From a virus, in IMG/VR virus record IMGVR_UViG_3300009428_000056, positions 1 through 26,755 of that record: 26,755 nt of DNA, one strand, 5' to 3'. The position numbers and the translations under genes were made by a program. Positions 1 to 9,628 of this stretch are shown piece after piece (position 1 is the stretch's first letter; every line of letters starts with the position of its first letter). Under the pieces are notes generated by a model. The model did no database searches. It was not told where the DNA came from and saw only the letters and a program-made list of their open reading frames with translations.

Positions 1-2
1 AA

Positions 3-3000
3 CAAGAACTAAAAGAACTAGGGCTTACGAGCAAAAAGCTAAAAGATGGTTTACCTAAACTTGATTTGGCTAACCCCGCAGATGCACAAGCTGCTATAGA
101 ACTAATTGTTAAATACGCTGAAAACCCTACAGTAAAGTCTAAATACAAAGCTAATCGTATGAAGGCGTTAGGTTTGCTTAACATGCCGGTTCTTACTAGG
201 GTAGAAAGAGAGGCTGCACAAGAAAGTGGGCAGCAAAGTGCGGAAGGGCAAATTACGGAACAAATTACTACAGACGAAGGTGCAAAACGTACGGAAGAAG
301 ACATAGCGTATGCGGGAAGAGCAGAGCAGTTAGCTGGGCTGCAAAGGCAAGATGATCTAAAAACAGAGCTAAGTGGAAAACAAGAAGCCGCACAACAGGC
401 AGCAGTAGAACGTGCTGCTAGTTTACCAGAAGGCACTCCTACAGCGATGGAAGCCGCTATGCAACCCGAATTAGCAAGAGGGGTTTCGGTAGAGGGGCAA
501 CAGCAGTTAGAAATGTCAGGGGTAGAACCTAGAGATGCGGCGGCACAAGAGACTATTGTAAGCGCCGACCTTAACCAGCAAATAGCTTCAGAACAACGCG
601 CCTTAGAAGCGTCTGAATCTCAAGGCCAAGAACAAATTGCTATGCTTGGCCCTCGCGGTGGGGTAACGCCCGAAGCGAAAGGTAAAGGCGCACGTAAACA
701 ACCAGCAGCACCAGCAGAAGCAGCACCAGCCGCCCAGCAAGAAACAGCACCAGAAGCAGAAGCAGAGCCTGTATCAGAATCGGCTGCGGTAGAAGAAAAA
801 GTAGCTGCCGCTCCCCCACAAGCTAGAGACAGAGTTGCCGAGGCTGCGGCCAAAGCTAAAGAGGCAAAAGAAGCGAAGCTTGCTGCCAGCCGTGCTGATG
901 CAGCTATAGCCAGAGAAGAACAAAATCAACGCACCGCAAACCAAGCAGACCTTAAAAACACAACTGAGCAGTACGAACTAGACGCTGAAAAATTTAAAGA
1001 AGAGTTTGGCGAGATAGCAGACAATACCGAAGACCGGGCTGTATTCCTAGCTGCATTAGCCGATGAAAGTATAAACGGCAACGCCAAGCAGAAGGCAGCA
1101 GCACAAGCCAAAATAGAGATTATAAACGAGAGTTTCTCCCAAGATGTAAAAGATGATTTGGTAGCTGCTCAAAACAGCATACGACGTGATCTTAAACTAC
1201 CATTACCTGCAAGAGCTTTAGCAGCTACTTCTATAGCACTAGAGCCAGAAGTTGTAGAACTTCTTCGTGAAGGTAAGTTAGTCGAAGCACTTGATATACT
1301 AGCGCAAAGCAAAAACAAAGAGGTAGCGAGGGTAGCTAAGGCGGTTAGTTTAGCCATACTAGAAGATGGTGGTACAAAAGTTACGCTTGAGTCTAACTTG
1401 ATGGGTACTGATGGGCGACTATTAGCAGGTACGTTCGACCCTAAGACCAACACGATTATAATTAACAAAGACCTTACCCCTACTGCCCATGTGCTTTTAC
1501 ATGAGGCGTTGCACGCTGTTACCTCACACGAGCTAGCAAACAAGTCTAGCCCAATAACCAAACAACTACAGACTCTTTTCGATAACGTTAAAGACAGGCT
1601 TGAAGATTCCTATGGGGCTACCAATCTTGATGAATTTGTAGCCGAGGCTTTCTCCAACCCTGAGTTCCAAGCAAAGCTTGCCTCTATGGACACTAAGGGC
1701 AACAAGTTACCCGTATGGAAACAGTTCGTAAACGCTGTCCTAAACGCAGTCCGTAAAGCGTTAAAAATACCTTTCACTAAAACAACTACAGCACGTAGTG
1801 AAGTAGACAAGCTAGTGACCGAGTTGATGTCACCTGCACCGGAGTACCGTAACGCAACACGCTTAAACATGGCGGCTACAGCTAAAGAAGAGGGCAAGCT
1901 GTTAGGTGATGTGCTCGACAACTTTGGCGGTCCTGTAACAAAAGAGATGGTAAAGCAGTTTAACGACACGATGCCGGGCCTTACAAGAACAAGACGGCAA
2001 TGGTTTATGAATATCCTTCCACTGAACTCTATCGCAGATTTTATTAAAGATAGTGAAAACTCAACACTGAGAGAGTTAGGGGGCGAATTAGACTCGTTGT
2101 TTAAAATTATTCAACAGAAGAACGGTTCGCGGCAGGAGTATTTATTAAAGACCAAAGATACTGCCAAGCTGCTGGATAAATTATTTGCAAAACTTGGCGA
2201 TGCGCAACGCAAACTTTTTAATAAAATTGTTATGGCGAGCACCTTACGCCGTGTAGACCCATCTAGAGACAGAGAATACTACGAAAAGTTTCGGTTCAGC
2301 TACATAGACCAAGATGGTAAAGAAGTTCGTGGTGAGCAGTTGTTTGACACTAAGGAAGAACGTGACGCGGCTGTAGCAAAGTTGCAAGCTGCTGATACTA
2401 AAAAGGAACTGACATTTGCTGTAACTGATCCAAATGCCGGTAAGTTAGAACAATACGATCTTCTCGAAAAGGATTTTAAAGATTTAGACCCGGAGGCACA
2501 AAAAGCCTATAGCACATTACGCGACGCTTACTCAGAAGCTTATACAGAACTACGTATGGCTATCGTCGAGCGCATCAACGCAGTCGATGCTGTAACTGAA
2601 GAAGCCCTGTTTGCTAAACGCGCCTATAAAGATAGAGTACTAAAAGACTTACTTAACAAAGAGTCTATTGAGCCTTACTTTCCCTTATTCCGTAAGGGTG
2701 ATTTTTGGTACAACCACCAAGGTTTTGACCCCTATACTGGCAATCTGGAGCAATTCAAAGCTGCTTTTGAATCAGATAAAAAACGTGAGGAGTATGCCCG
2801 AGAAGTTTTTATAGTATCACGGCAACCAATTCTTGATAGTAAAATCACTACGGTAGTCGAGCCTAGAGATGCAGCTATAAAAAGAGCAAAAGCGAAAGGA
2901 GCTACTGATCAAGAAGCTGAAGATGCGGGGGTAGAAGCAGTATTAGAAGGCACCCGTGCGGAACGTCCAACAAATGCGCGTGGTGAAAAAACTGCGGTAG

Positions 3001-5066
3001 ACATAGGATGGGCGCAAGGAGTACTAGGAGATGTTGTACGTAAGAAGGGTGAGGCAGCTAAGAGAGCTAAGGATAAAGCTTTAGAGGACGGGTTGAGCGA
3101 GGAAGAGGCGAATAAAATAGCCGATCAAACACTACGTGCCGGTAGCGCCATAGAAACTATAGTACAAGATGCCATGTTGGAAGCAATGCCGGAACGTTCT
3201 TTGGAAAGAGCTTTCAAGAAAAGACAAGACACTAGTGGGGCACAGCAAGATGCTATAGATGTATTCCGACAACGTATGCCAGCGTTTATGGGACAAGTAG
3301 ACAACATACGATTTGACATCCCTCTTACACAAGCGAGTAACAGCTTAGACCGAGTAGCTAGTAAAGCAAACGGTACAGACGACCAAGAATACGCACAGCA
3401 GATTGCAAAACAAGGTAAAGACTACATAGCTTTTGTAAGAGACCCTCAGATAGCTTCTTACACACGCCGATTGAAGAGTGCGGGTTTCTTGATGACGTTA
3501 GGTTTTAATATGTCATCTGCTGTAGTTAACTCATTTATTCTGCCCGTCGCAGTACTGCCTTTCTTAGCAGGCACGTATGGATTCCGCGAATCTAGTGCAG
3601 CTATGTACCGCGCTATGAAACTCTACATGGGTACGGGTATGCAGCGTAGGTTACAACCGTTTGGCGGGGCGCCGGAAGGTACAGAATTTGACGGGCCTTC
3701 GCTAGCCAACCTCGACCCGGAAAACTTACCTGAAGAATATAAACCGTATAAGGCTCTAATAGAAGAACTTGTTTCCAGAGGTGCGGCTAACGCATCGACA
3801 GTCGGAGACATGCTTGACACTGATAATCCAACGGGCGGCGCGTTTGATAGGAACCTAACCAGAGTTAATGCTATTTCAGGATTCTTGTTTCACCAAGGCG
3901 AACGCCTCAATCGTCAGGTCACTGCCATGGCTGGTTATGATTTAGCAATGGCAGCTCAAAAAAAGAAGAACAAAGGAGCTGAAGTAACCGAAGAGCAAAA
4001 GAACGACATAATAAGCCAAGTAATACTTGATGTAGAGCACACCAACAGCGGGGCGTTAATAGAAACCGCACCAAAACTTGCCCAAGGCAATATCCTTAGT
4101 GTGCTACTCATGTATAAGCGGTTTGGTGTTTCTATGGCCTACCTACAAATGAAAATGGCTAGACAAGCTTTGGGAATTGGCAACTACTCTGAGCAACAAA
4201 ATAAAGAAGCTAAAAAACAATTGGTTGGGTTGTTCGGTATGTCTGGGTTACTAGCTGGAGCGCAAGGGTTGCCGTTATACGGTGTTGTTGCTGCCACTGC
4301 TAACATGTTATTCCTAGACGAAGAAGACGACGACTTTGATAGTTTGTTCGCGGCTTATATAGGCGAAGGACCGTATTCGGGCGTGCTTAATGAAATATTC
4401 GATATGGACATAGCCCCGCGTATTGGTATGACTAACTTATTGTTTAGGACACTCCCTAACAAAGAGTATGACGGGCTACTTGAGTACTCTATGGAACTAG
4501 CTGGGGGGCCGCTGTTTGGTATCGTAGGACGTATGTCTCGTAGCGGGACGCTACTAAAAGAAGGTGAATACCGTCGCGGTATTGAAGGGTTACTTCCTGC
4601 TGGTTTATCCGCTCCGCTCAAGAGCATTCGTTATGCAACCGAAGGAGTTACTACACTGCGCGGCGATCCTATTATAGAAGACATGTCTATGCGGTCTCTT
4701 ATGGGACAGTTCTTTGGTTTTGCTCCAGCGGGCTACACCAAGCAACTAGAAATCAACGCTCGTGATAAACGCGTAGATCGCACGATTACTCAAAAACGTA
4801 CCAGACTTCTTCGTGAGAGATATGTGGCGTATAGAGTGGGCGATTTTGATGGCGTCCGTGAAGCAGATCAGGAAATCCAAGAGTTTAACCAGCGTAACCC
4901 TGAAGTAAGAATTACTGGGGACACCAAGGCTAGGTCACTACGGCAGCATAAGATTACTAGTCAGATAATGCGCCAGCTAGGTGGTATAACGATCAGCCCA
5001 CGTAGGTTAGAAAAAATAATTCGGAAGAGGTTAGAAGAGACAGGAGAAAGCGATTTTTTCTTATAA
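3..5066 (+). CDS. Giant phage polyvalent/internal virion-type protein with zincin metallopeptidase motif (5' end missing)
   Basis: The frame is open from position 3 with no stop, so the true start lies upstream; at least 1,687 residues are visible. Numbering from the TTG at 66, the first ~330 residues are Ala/Glu/Gln-rich and low in complexity. A zincin motif follows: HEALH at 479-483, with EFVAEAF at 523-529 supplying a plausible third (Glu) ligand. Residues ~700-1130 are helical and charged and include IEPYFPLFRKGDFWY, a type of motif I associate with large phage polyvalent proteins. Hydrophobic stretches near 1145-1180 and 1385-1420 could contact membrane or line a channel. Such proteins are usually packaged in the capsid and ejected with the DNA. 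Peptidase activity is inferred from the motif. The gene is the only rightward one here and converges on the leftward operon, consistent with a late structural gene. Sure of a phage giant protein; less sure of domain boundaries. Confidence 0.8.
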   Translation, partial: QELKELGLTSKKLKDGLPKLDLANPADAQAAIELIVKYAENPTVKSKYKANRMKALGLLNMPVLTRVEREAAQESGQQSAEGQITEQITTDEGAKRTEEDIAYAGRAEQLAGLQRQDDLKTELSGKQEAAQQAAVERAASLPEGTPTAMEAAMQPELARGVSVEGQQQLEMSGVEPRDAAAQETIVSADLNQQIASEQRALEASESQGQEQIAMLGPRGGVTPEAKGKGARKQPAAPAEAAPAAQQETAPEAEAEPVSESAAVEEKVAAAPPQARDRVAEAAAKAKEAKEAKLAASRADAAIAREEQNQRTANQADLKNTTEQYELDAEKFKEEFGEIADNTEDRAVFLAALADESINGNAKQKAAAQAKIEIINESFSQDVKDDLVAAQNSIRRDLKLPLPARALAATSIALEPEVVELLREGKLVEALDILAQSKNKEVARVAKAVSLAILEDGGTKVTLESNLMGTDGRLLAGTFDPKTNTIIINKDLTPTAHVLLHEALHAVTSHELANKSSPITKQLQTLFDNVKDRLEDSYGATNLDEFVAEAFSNPEFQAKLASMDTKGNKLPVWKQFVNAVLNAVRKALKIPFTKTTTARSEVDKLVTELMSPAPEYRNATRLNMAATAKEEGKLLGDVLDNFGGPVTKEMVKQFNDTMPGLTRTRRQWFMNILPLNSIADFIKDSENSTLRELGGELDSLFKIIQQKNGSRQEYLLKTKDTAKLLDKLFAKLGDAQRKLFNKIVMASTLRRVDPSRDREYYEKFRFSYIDQDGKEVRGEQLFDTKEERDAAVAKLQAADTKKELTFAVTDPNAGKLEQYDLLEKDFKDLDPEAQKAYSTLRDAYSEAYTELRMAIVERINAVDAVTEEALFAKRAYKDRVLKDLLNKESIEPYFPLFRKGDFWYNHQGFDPYTGNLEQFKAAFESDKKREEYAREVFIVSRQPILDSKITTVVEPRDAAIKRAKAKGATDQEAEDAGVEAVLEGTRAERPTNARGEKTAVDIGWAQGVLGDVVRKKGEAAKRAKDKALEDGLSEEEANKIADQTLRAGSAIETIVQDAMLEAMPERSLERAFKKRQDTSGAQQDAIDVFRQRMPAFMGQVDNIRFDIPLTQASNSLDRVASKANGTDDQEYAQQIAKQGKDYIAFVRDPQIASYTRRLKSAGFLMTLGFNMSSAVVNSFILPVAVLPFLAGTYGFRESSAAMYRAMKLYMGTGMQRRLQPFGGAPEGTEFDGPSLANLDPENLPEEYKPYKALIEELVSRGAANASTVGDMLDTDNPTGGAFDRNLTRVNAISGFLFHQGERLNRQVTAMAGYDLAMAAQKKKNKGAEVTEEQKNDIISQVILDVEHTNSGALIETAPKLAQGNILSVLLMYKRFGVSMAYLQMKMARQALGIGNYSEQQNKEAKKQLVGLFGMSGLLAGAQGLPLYGVVAATANMLFLDEEDDDFDSLFAAYIGEGPYSGVLNEIFDMDIAPRIGMTNLLFRTLPNKEYDGLLEYSMELAGGPLFGIVGRMSRSGTLLKEGEYRRGIEGLLPAGLSAPLKSIRYATEGVTTLRGDPIIEDMSMRSLMGQFFGFAPAGYTKQLEINARDKRVDRTITQKRTRLLRERYVAYRVGDFDGVREADQEIQEFNQRNPEVRITGDTKARSLRQHKITSQIMRQLGGITISPRRLEKIIRKRLEETGESDFFL

Positions 5067-5090
5067 AAAAATGCCCTCACAAGGAGGGCA
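5065..5090 (-). terminator. Intrinsic terminator ending the leftward operon
   Basis: Read on the - strand, a 7-bp stem (TGCCCTC / GAGGGCA) with a 5-nt loop is followed by A then seven T. The T run overlaps the stop codon of the convergent giant gene, so the two transcription units share almost no spacer. There is no T run on the + side, so it acts leftward only. Confidence 0.85.
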
Positions 5091-5125
5091 AATGATCTCT
5101 CTACGAGAACGATGAGGGGGCAATG

Positions 5126-5145
5126 TACCACAATATAGTGTGGTA
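5126..5145. other. Hairpin in the convergent intergenic gap
   Basis: A 7-bp inverted repeat (TACCACA / TGTGGTA) with a 6-nt AT loop lies between the PrimPol stop codon and the terminator. It has no T run, so it is more likely a 3'-end stability hairpin than a terminator. Confidence 0.4.
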
Positions 5146-5161
5146 GAACAACGTAGAACCA

Positions 5162-8029
5162 CTACATATCGTTTTCCTCTGGTGGTTCCACAACCTTTGC
5201 CTCACTCCAATCTAACTTAAGCACATAGGTGGGGGGTAAATTAAGCCCCGGTATCCCTGTACTTAACCTGTACTTGTCATCCCTACCCCCCAATTCTTCG
5301 ACTATCAAACGGCGCATGTGGCTGTATTCCAGCTTTCTATTGCCGCACCACTTCTTAAACGGGGTTGGTAACATGTACATGACACTAGTATTTACCTCTA
5401 TCCTAGCCACAATCTTATACAAGGGTTTCTCATACTCCGTTGCATAGACCGCTAACTCTGGGTCATCAGTAGGTTCCGTACTGTCTATCTTGATTACATT
5501 GCGGTTATTTTCGGCTAGGTACTGGGCCAAGATGTCCCTAATATCCAGCACTGCCGCAGTAGATTCGTTGCGTGCCTTCTGCAACATCCTGCAAACCCAA
5601 TCTTCTAGGTTAGCCATGTTGAGATCATGCAGTCCTAATCGTTGCGCAATACTCATCCCAGTTAATGCAGCGGAAGCTTGCCATAGCCAAAAGCGGTTTT
5701 GTGCTGTCAGCCCCGTACGGTCTATGAGTTTATTTACGTAAGTAAGTAGCAATCCTTCGGCGGCTTTCTGATGCTTCACAATTTTCTTCATGTAAACTTC
5801 CCCAGCCCACCCATAGTTATTTTCCAATAACTTACCAAGAGCTATACCTTCTCTGGTGGTTTCAGCATCTTCTTTAAGTTTTACCAACGTTTCTGTTTCC
5901 AACAGACGTTGTGCTTCTCCCTTTGGGTTGGCCCTATAGTCTGTGGAGATCGTGTCTAGAATGCCTGTATTCCCACTTGTCGGTACCAGAGTAGACCACG
6001 GTTTACCTCTGTGGCGCTCTACAGTCTCGCCAGAGTTACCTTTCAAACGATTCCGTTGCATCCCTCCACTTACGTTATAGCAAAAGTCACTAAGGGCTTT
6101 GCCATCTTTGTTGGATAACTCGTCTAAGTAAACAACAATATTTTTATAGGTCTCTGTAACTTTCCACACAGAAGCCAACGTATCATCCCCTTTCTGTACT
6201 ACTAGAGAAGGGTCACCCCATACTGAAGCACCAGCGAACTGACCATGAGATTTGCCGAAGCCCGACTCTGTGCTTTTCAAGTGAAAAATACTGCCAGCTA
6301 TTTTTGGTGCAAAGATCATAAGCGGTGCAGCAAACGAAAGAGCAAACATATATTGGTGTGGCTCAAATCCCGGTTTATCAAAGAACTTAGGGAGTTTTTT
6401 CCACTCTTCTAAAGTCCCAGCTTTATCAAAATGACAAAAGTAATTTTCTGTATTACTACTGGGGTAGTTAGGTCTAACCTTGTCCGCAAATATCTCTCGG
6501 TCACCTAGAATGAAAGATTTGTTGCCCGCAGTCCAACCGAACTGTTCAGCTACAGTATGCTCGTCCATGTGTTCTTCAGCCTCATCGACAAGAGCCGCCA
6601 CAAAACCCATGAGGAGGTTTGGTTTCATAGTAAAGACACCCCGTTTGGTCATCTCTACTTTGAAACTTTCTGTGCCAACAAGTTTGTAAGCCGGAAGCAT
6701 AAAGTCTCGGATACCCTGTCGCTTAGTGTGGTGCCTAAAGATAAAAGAAATACCAGACACCCTGTCGCGTAACTTACGTATAATATATAAGTCGGTGCTA
6801 AGGATTTCTTTTACTTCTGTATTACCTTCTTTTATCTCCCTATGCCCTATGCCCCCACCTTCATACCTGAAGTACGGCTTCGGGTACTTAGGTATCTTAA
6901 CCGTAGCGGGTTTCTCGTCAGGGTTCTCTGTATCGAATACAGCTTCACTACTTTCAGGAACTGCGACTGTGTAGCTTTCCTCAGACGCCTCGTTTGGAAC
7001 TACTGCTAGGCTTATCGGGCTTTTGAATCTGTCGTTGCCCTTGTGTGGACAACCTTCACACCCCTCTGAGTACTCCTCTTCAAACCGTGCGCAACTGTGC
7101 GGTGCCTCAATGGTACGCGCTACGTTGTTAGTTTCTTCCTCAGTGTAATCTTCATACCCACTGGATATAGCGTGCACGTTTTCCATACCACGCGCTTCGT
7201 TTATATCTATGTCGGAGAACTTTGCTATGGATATAACATGCGTCCACAGAGCGTAACTTATTGTATTGGGTTCACGTATTGCTCTGTCTATCTGAGCGCA
7301 ACCCTCCCCCTTTACTGTCTTCTCTAACAATACGTCAAATCGTTTTATCACTCTGTTGCCCAGAGCGTTCTTCATGTCCTCCTGATCTTCTTCTGAAAAT
7401 TCTTGTATAGAGAGAACTGGCATCAAATCCTTTGGCAGCTTGGAGGAAAACTCTTCCAAACTTATTACGCCATCGTTATGACTGTACACAGTGCAATCTA
7501 AAGGGGGACTAGTCTTGTGGTTGCGTGTCCCGGGCACGCGTAATATCCGAGCGGCATCCGCAGTAACTTGTACGTCTGCTTTAAACCCTGCGTGTTTGCA
7601 GGTCCTCTTTAATTGTCCCGCAACGGCAACCCATTCGTCTTTACCGTACGGTTTATCTAGCACCCAATAAACATGCCAGCCACGCCCTGAATCAACAATG
7701 ACGGACGGTTTTGGCAGGGTGTAGCGTTTTGTAAATTCTTTTAAAGCTGTGTAAGCCTCTGTCTTAGCTGGGTAGTCTTTTCCTTCACCACAATCTATAT
7801 CAAGGAATAAAGTCTTTAACTGCTTAACATTGTTTTTTTCTCGTTTCTCTGTCTTAAATGTAGCTAACGCTACGTACACGTTATTATCATTTTTGTTAGC
7901 AGTATTTATGTGGGATAGAGCGTCTTCTTTTGTTTCTGAAAACTTTACATTAATCCCATCTTTCATTCCGACTGTGCAATAAAAACCCTCACTTCCTAAG
8001 ACAGTATCCAAAAACTGTCGAGTATCCAT
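5162..8029 (-). CDS. PrimPol (archaeo-eukaryotic primase)-helicase fusion protein
   Basis: A 955-aa protein that probably primes and unwinds DNA at the phage fork. The N-terminal AEP/PrimPol domain (about 60-200) shows the three expected motifs: LFLDIDCG with D77 and D79, SGRGWHVYW with H119, and RILRVPGTRNHK (161-172). Cysteines at 313, 324 and 327 (C-x10-C-x2-CP) look like a small metal or Fe-S site between the domains. The C-terminal half is a DUF927-like helicase/ATPase: Walker A STESGFGKS (K593) and Walker B IVVYLDELS (D636, E637). It is the last gene of the leftward operon, 63 nt after the SSB gene. The ATG lacks a clear Shine-Dalgarno sequence. No separate DnaG- or DnaB-type gene is visible, so this protein probably does both jobs. 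Motifs are seen directly; the division of labour is inferred. Confidence 0.88.
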   Translation of the reverse strand: MDTRQFLDTVLGSEGFYCTVGMKDGINVKFSETKEDALSHINTANKNDNNVYVALATFKTEKREKNNVKQLKTLFLDIDCGEGKDYPAKTEAYTALKEFTKRYTLPKPSVIVDSGRGWHVYWVLDKPYGKDEWVAVAGQLKRTCKHAGFKADVQVTADAARILRVPGTRNHKTSPPLDCTVYSHNDGVISLEEFSSKLPKDLMPVLSIQEFSEEDQEDMKNALGNRVIKRFDVLLEKTVKGEGCAQIDRAIREPNTISYALWTHVISIAKFSDIDINEARGMENVHAISSGYEDYTEEETNNVARTIEAPHSCARFEEEYSEGCEGCPHKGNDRFKSPISLAVVPNEASEESYTVAVPESSEAVFDTENPDEKPATVKIPKYPKPYFRYEGGGIGHREIKEGNTEVKEILSTDLYIIRKLRDRVSGISFIFRHHTKRQGIRDFMLPAYKLVGTESFKVEMTKRGVFTMKPNLLMGFVAALVDEAEEHMDEHTVAEQFGWTAGNKSFILGDREIFADKVRPNYPSSNTENYFCHFDKAGTLEEWKKLPKFFDKPGFEPHQYMFALSFAAPLMIFAPKIAGSIFHLKSTESGFGKSHGQFAGASVWGDPSLVVQKGDDTLASVWKVTETYKNIVVYLDELSNKDGKALSDFCYNVSGGMQRNRLKGNSGETVERHRGKPWSTLVPTSGNTGILDTISTDYRANPKGEAQRLLETETLVKLKEDAETTREGIALGKLLENNYGWAGEVYMKKIVKHQKAAEGLLLTYVNKLIDRTGLTAQNRFWLWQASAALTGMSIAQRLGLHDLNMANLEDWVCRMLQKARNESTAAVLDIRDILAQYLAENNRNVIKIDSTEPTDDPELAVYATEYEKPLYKIVARIEVNTSVMYMLPTPFKKWCGNRKLEYSHMRRLIVEELGGRDDKYRLSTGIPGLNLPPTYVLKLDWSEAKVVEPPEENDM

Positions 8030-8052
8030 AATTTATACATCGTAGAGAGAGA

Positions 8053-8068
8053 ACGCCCCGAAGGGCGT
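8053..8068 (-). other. UUCG-loop hairpin between SSB and PrimPol genes
   Basis: On the - strand ACGCCC-TTCG-GGGCGT forms a 6-bp stem closed by the very stable C(UUCG)G tetraloop, followed by TTCTCTCTCTA rather than a T run. It could be a partial terminator or mRNA-end stabiliser that lowers PrimPol expression relative to SSB. Confidence 0.55.
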
Positions 8069-8092
8069 CTCAAGTTAAAAGAACAAAAGTTG

Positions 8093-8791
8093 TTAGTCGT
8101 CAAACTCATCAAGCATAGAAGACAAATCGTCATCAGCCGGAGCTTTTTTCTTATTCTCACGTACCTTTGGTTCTTCTGGTTCTTCTTTAGCAGCTTCTTT
8201 AGCGGCTTCTTTAGGTGCTTCTTTAGGAGCATCAGTGGGGACAGCATCAAACACACTGTCTTCGTACTGGGTGAACCCTTCTTGGGCATCAAACACAGAA
8301 CCCTGAGTGTTCTCTTTAAGTTTAATAACTTGTACTTGACGCAAACGTAGAGAAACACTGCTGCCCATACCACCGCTATAAGGGATCATCTCTACAAACA
8401 AGTTTACAGTGCTGCCTGTAGTGAGTTGGAAACCCTCGGATAAAGGCTTAGTTGCAGCGTCAAACTGTTTAGGCGGGTTATTATAAGAAGCAGCTATCTT
8501 AGCTTTGCCTACGATACCGCCATCTTCGGGCTTCTTAAATGGCATAGACATACCGGGCCAATCATCTTCCCGTGCTTCTTCGTAAGCACTAGTCATGCCA
8601 GCTAATAACTCTTTAGCTTGCGCTTTGTCCATTTTAAAGCTCATGCTGTACTCAGCGCCTTGATCAGTAGCAGCGCAAGGCATACTGCCGCCTGCCCCAT
8701 TCTTACCGCCCTTCTTATCAAAATGGTAGGGCTTGTCTAGCCGTGGATATAACGCTTCCACACCGCGTATCATAAAAGTATTTTTGTTCAT
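8093..8791 (-). CDS. Single-stranded DNA-binding protein, T7 gp2.5/DUF2815-like
   Basis: A 232-aa protein that would coat single-stranded DNA during replication and recombination. The N-terminus (FMIRGVEALYPRLDKPYHFD) matches the opening strand of phage gp2.5-like OB-fold SSBs, which typically read 'xYPxLxxPxxxFD'. A long predicted beta-rich core follows to about residue 160. Then comes a Lys/Glu/Ala/Pro linker of short repeats (APKEAPKEAAKEAAKEEP) and the acidic tail DDDLSSMLDEFDD, the usual protein-interaction tail of phage SSBs. It lies between the four-cysteine protein and PrimPol in the replication operon. A GAGAG-type ribosome site sits close upstream of the ATG. The linker repeats are also visible as tandem DNA repeats near 8171-8230. 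Confidence 0.85.
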   Translation of the reverse strand: MNKNTFMIRGVEALYPRLDKPYHFDKKGGKNGAGGSMPCAATDQGAEYSMSFKMDKAQAKELLAGMTSAYEEAREDDWPGMSMPFKKPEDGGIVGKAKIAASYNNPPKQFDAATKPLSEGFQLTTGSTVNLFVEMIPYSGGMGSSVSLRLRQVQVIKLKENTQGSVFDAQEGFTQYEDSVFDAVPTDAPKEAPKEAAKEAAKEEPEEPKVRENKKKAPADDDLSSMLDEFDD

Positions 8792-8823
8792 ATCGCTCTC
8801 GTATTAACAAGGATTAATTTGCT

Positions 8824-8840
8824 TTGGCTTTTACAGCCAA
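8824..8840 (-). other. Hairpin upstream of the SSB gene
   Basis: A 6-bp inverted repeat (TTGGCT / AGCCAA) with a 5-nt loop lies in the 66-nt gap before the SSB start. It is not followed by a T run. It may adjust mRNA stability between two genes needed in different amounts. Confidence 0.4.
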
Positions 8841-8857
8841 GGTTAGGTATTACGGTA

Positions 8858-9628
8858 CTATTCTTGAATGTATACTCCTTCCCCTTCAACGACATCGAAT
8901 ACATTTGCAACATCATTGTTCTTTGAGGTGTTAGATTTAAAAACAAGTTTCACTAATTCCTTAGTGTCTGGGTCTTTCTGTGCGTGCATAGCAATTAGAA
9001 TCTCATCTTCCTCCAATGGGCGTACTGCTTTGAAATAAAGTTTAGGTATGTTGGAATCTGTATCAAACCTAGCCTCTACAAGAACAGTAGCTATCGGAGC
9101 TTTGTTGTTATTCAAATACTTTGCAAACTCTTGCATTGACATCTTCTTTTGGTCTTTACCAAAAATACTGGTAGACGGAAGGTCAAGTTGGTATACCGTG
9201 CCATCAGTAAGCTCACTATTATCATTAGCTAACATGATTGCGATGCGTTGCCGAAATCGACAAGCACGGGAGTTACCTTGCCCGGAACCTTTTATGTTTT
9301 GCTTACAATCAAAACATGTGACGTGTTGTTTACCTTCAGAGACATTATTAGAAGGTCTCCCACTCGCATGATCGTCAGACCAACAAGTGGGGGCATTACG
9401 TTCGCCGGAAACGAACTGACCAGCATAATACATTCTGGAGATTGGTGCAGTCTTTACTATTACAATTTTAAGAACACCCCCCTCCAATACTTCCGTCTCT
9501 CTACCACTAACTACCTTGCGAAACGCGCTCTCTCGAATACTTATTCGATTGATCTCTGACTTTGAGGTCTCAGGTTTTAGCTTAGAAAACAAGTTCTTAT
9601 AGCTATTGGGTAATTCCTCAGAGGTCAT
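8858..9628 (-). CDS. Conserved-type phage protein with four-cysteine metal site, next to SSB
   Basis: 256 aa, no named family recognised. Residues 82-123 contain C82, C105, C108 and C123 within TCWSDD, TCFDCKQNIKGSGQGNSRAC and an Arg-rich stretch (RFRQR), which looks like a structural zinc ribbon with a nucleic-acid-binding edge. The remainder is predicted as mixed beta strands and includes a FGKDQKKMSMQEFAKYL segment. The gene overlaps the preceding HTH gene by 11 nt and lies directly before SSB, so a role with single-stranded DNA or recombination is plausible but inferred from place and the basic zinc site only. Alternatives are a replication accessory or a transcription factor. The ATG at 9628 lies just inside the upstream reading frame. 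Confidence 0.7.
   Translation of the reverse strand: MTSEELPNSYKNLFSKLKPETSKSEINRISIRESAFRKVVSGRETEVLEGGVLKIVIVKTAPISRMYYAGQFVSGERNAPTCWSDDHASGRPSNNVSEGKQHVTCFDCKQNIKGSGQGNSRACRFRQRIAIMLANDNSELTDGTVYQLDLPSTSIFGKDQKKMSMQEFAKYLNNNKAPIATVLVEARFDTDSNIPKLYFKAVRPLEEDEILIAMHAQKDPDTKELVKLVFKSNTSKNNDVANVFDVVEGEGVYIQE

Noticed and set aside
7996-8373. 125-aa leftward open frame
   Set aside because: Out of frame with the well-supported SSB gene, whose acidic-tail repeats keep this frame open by chance.
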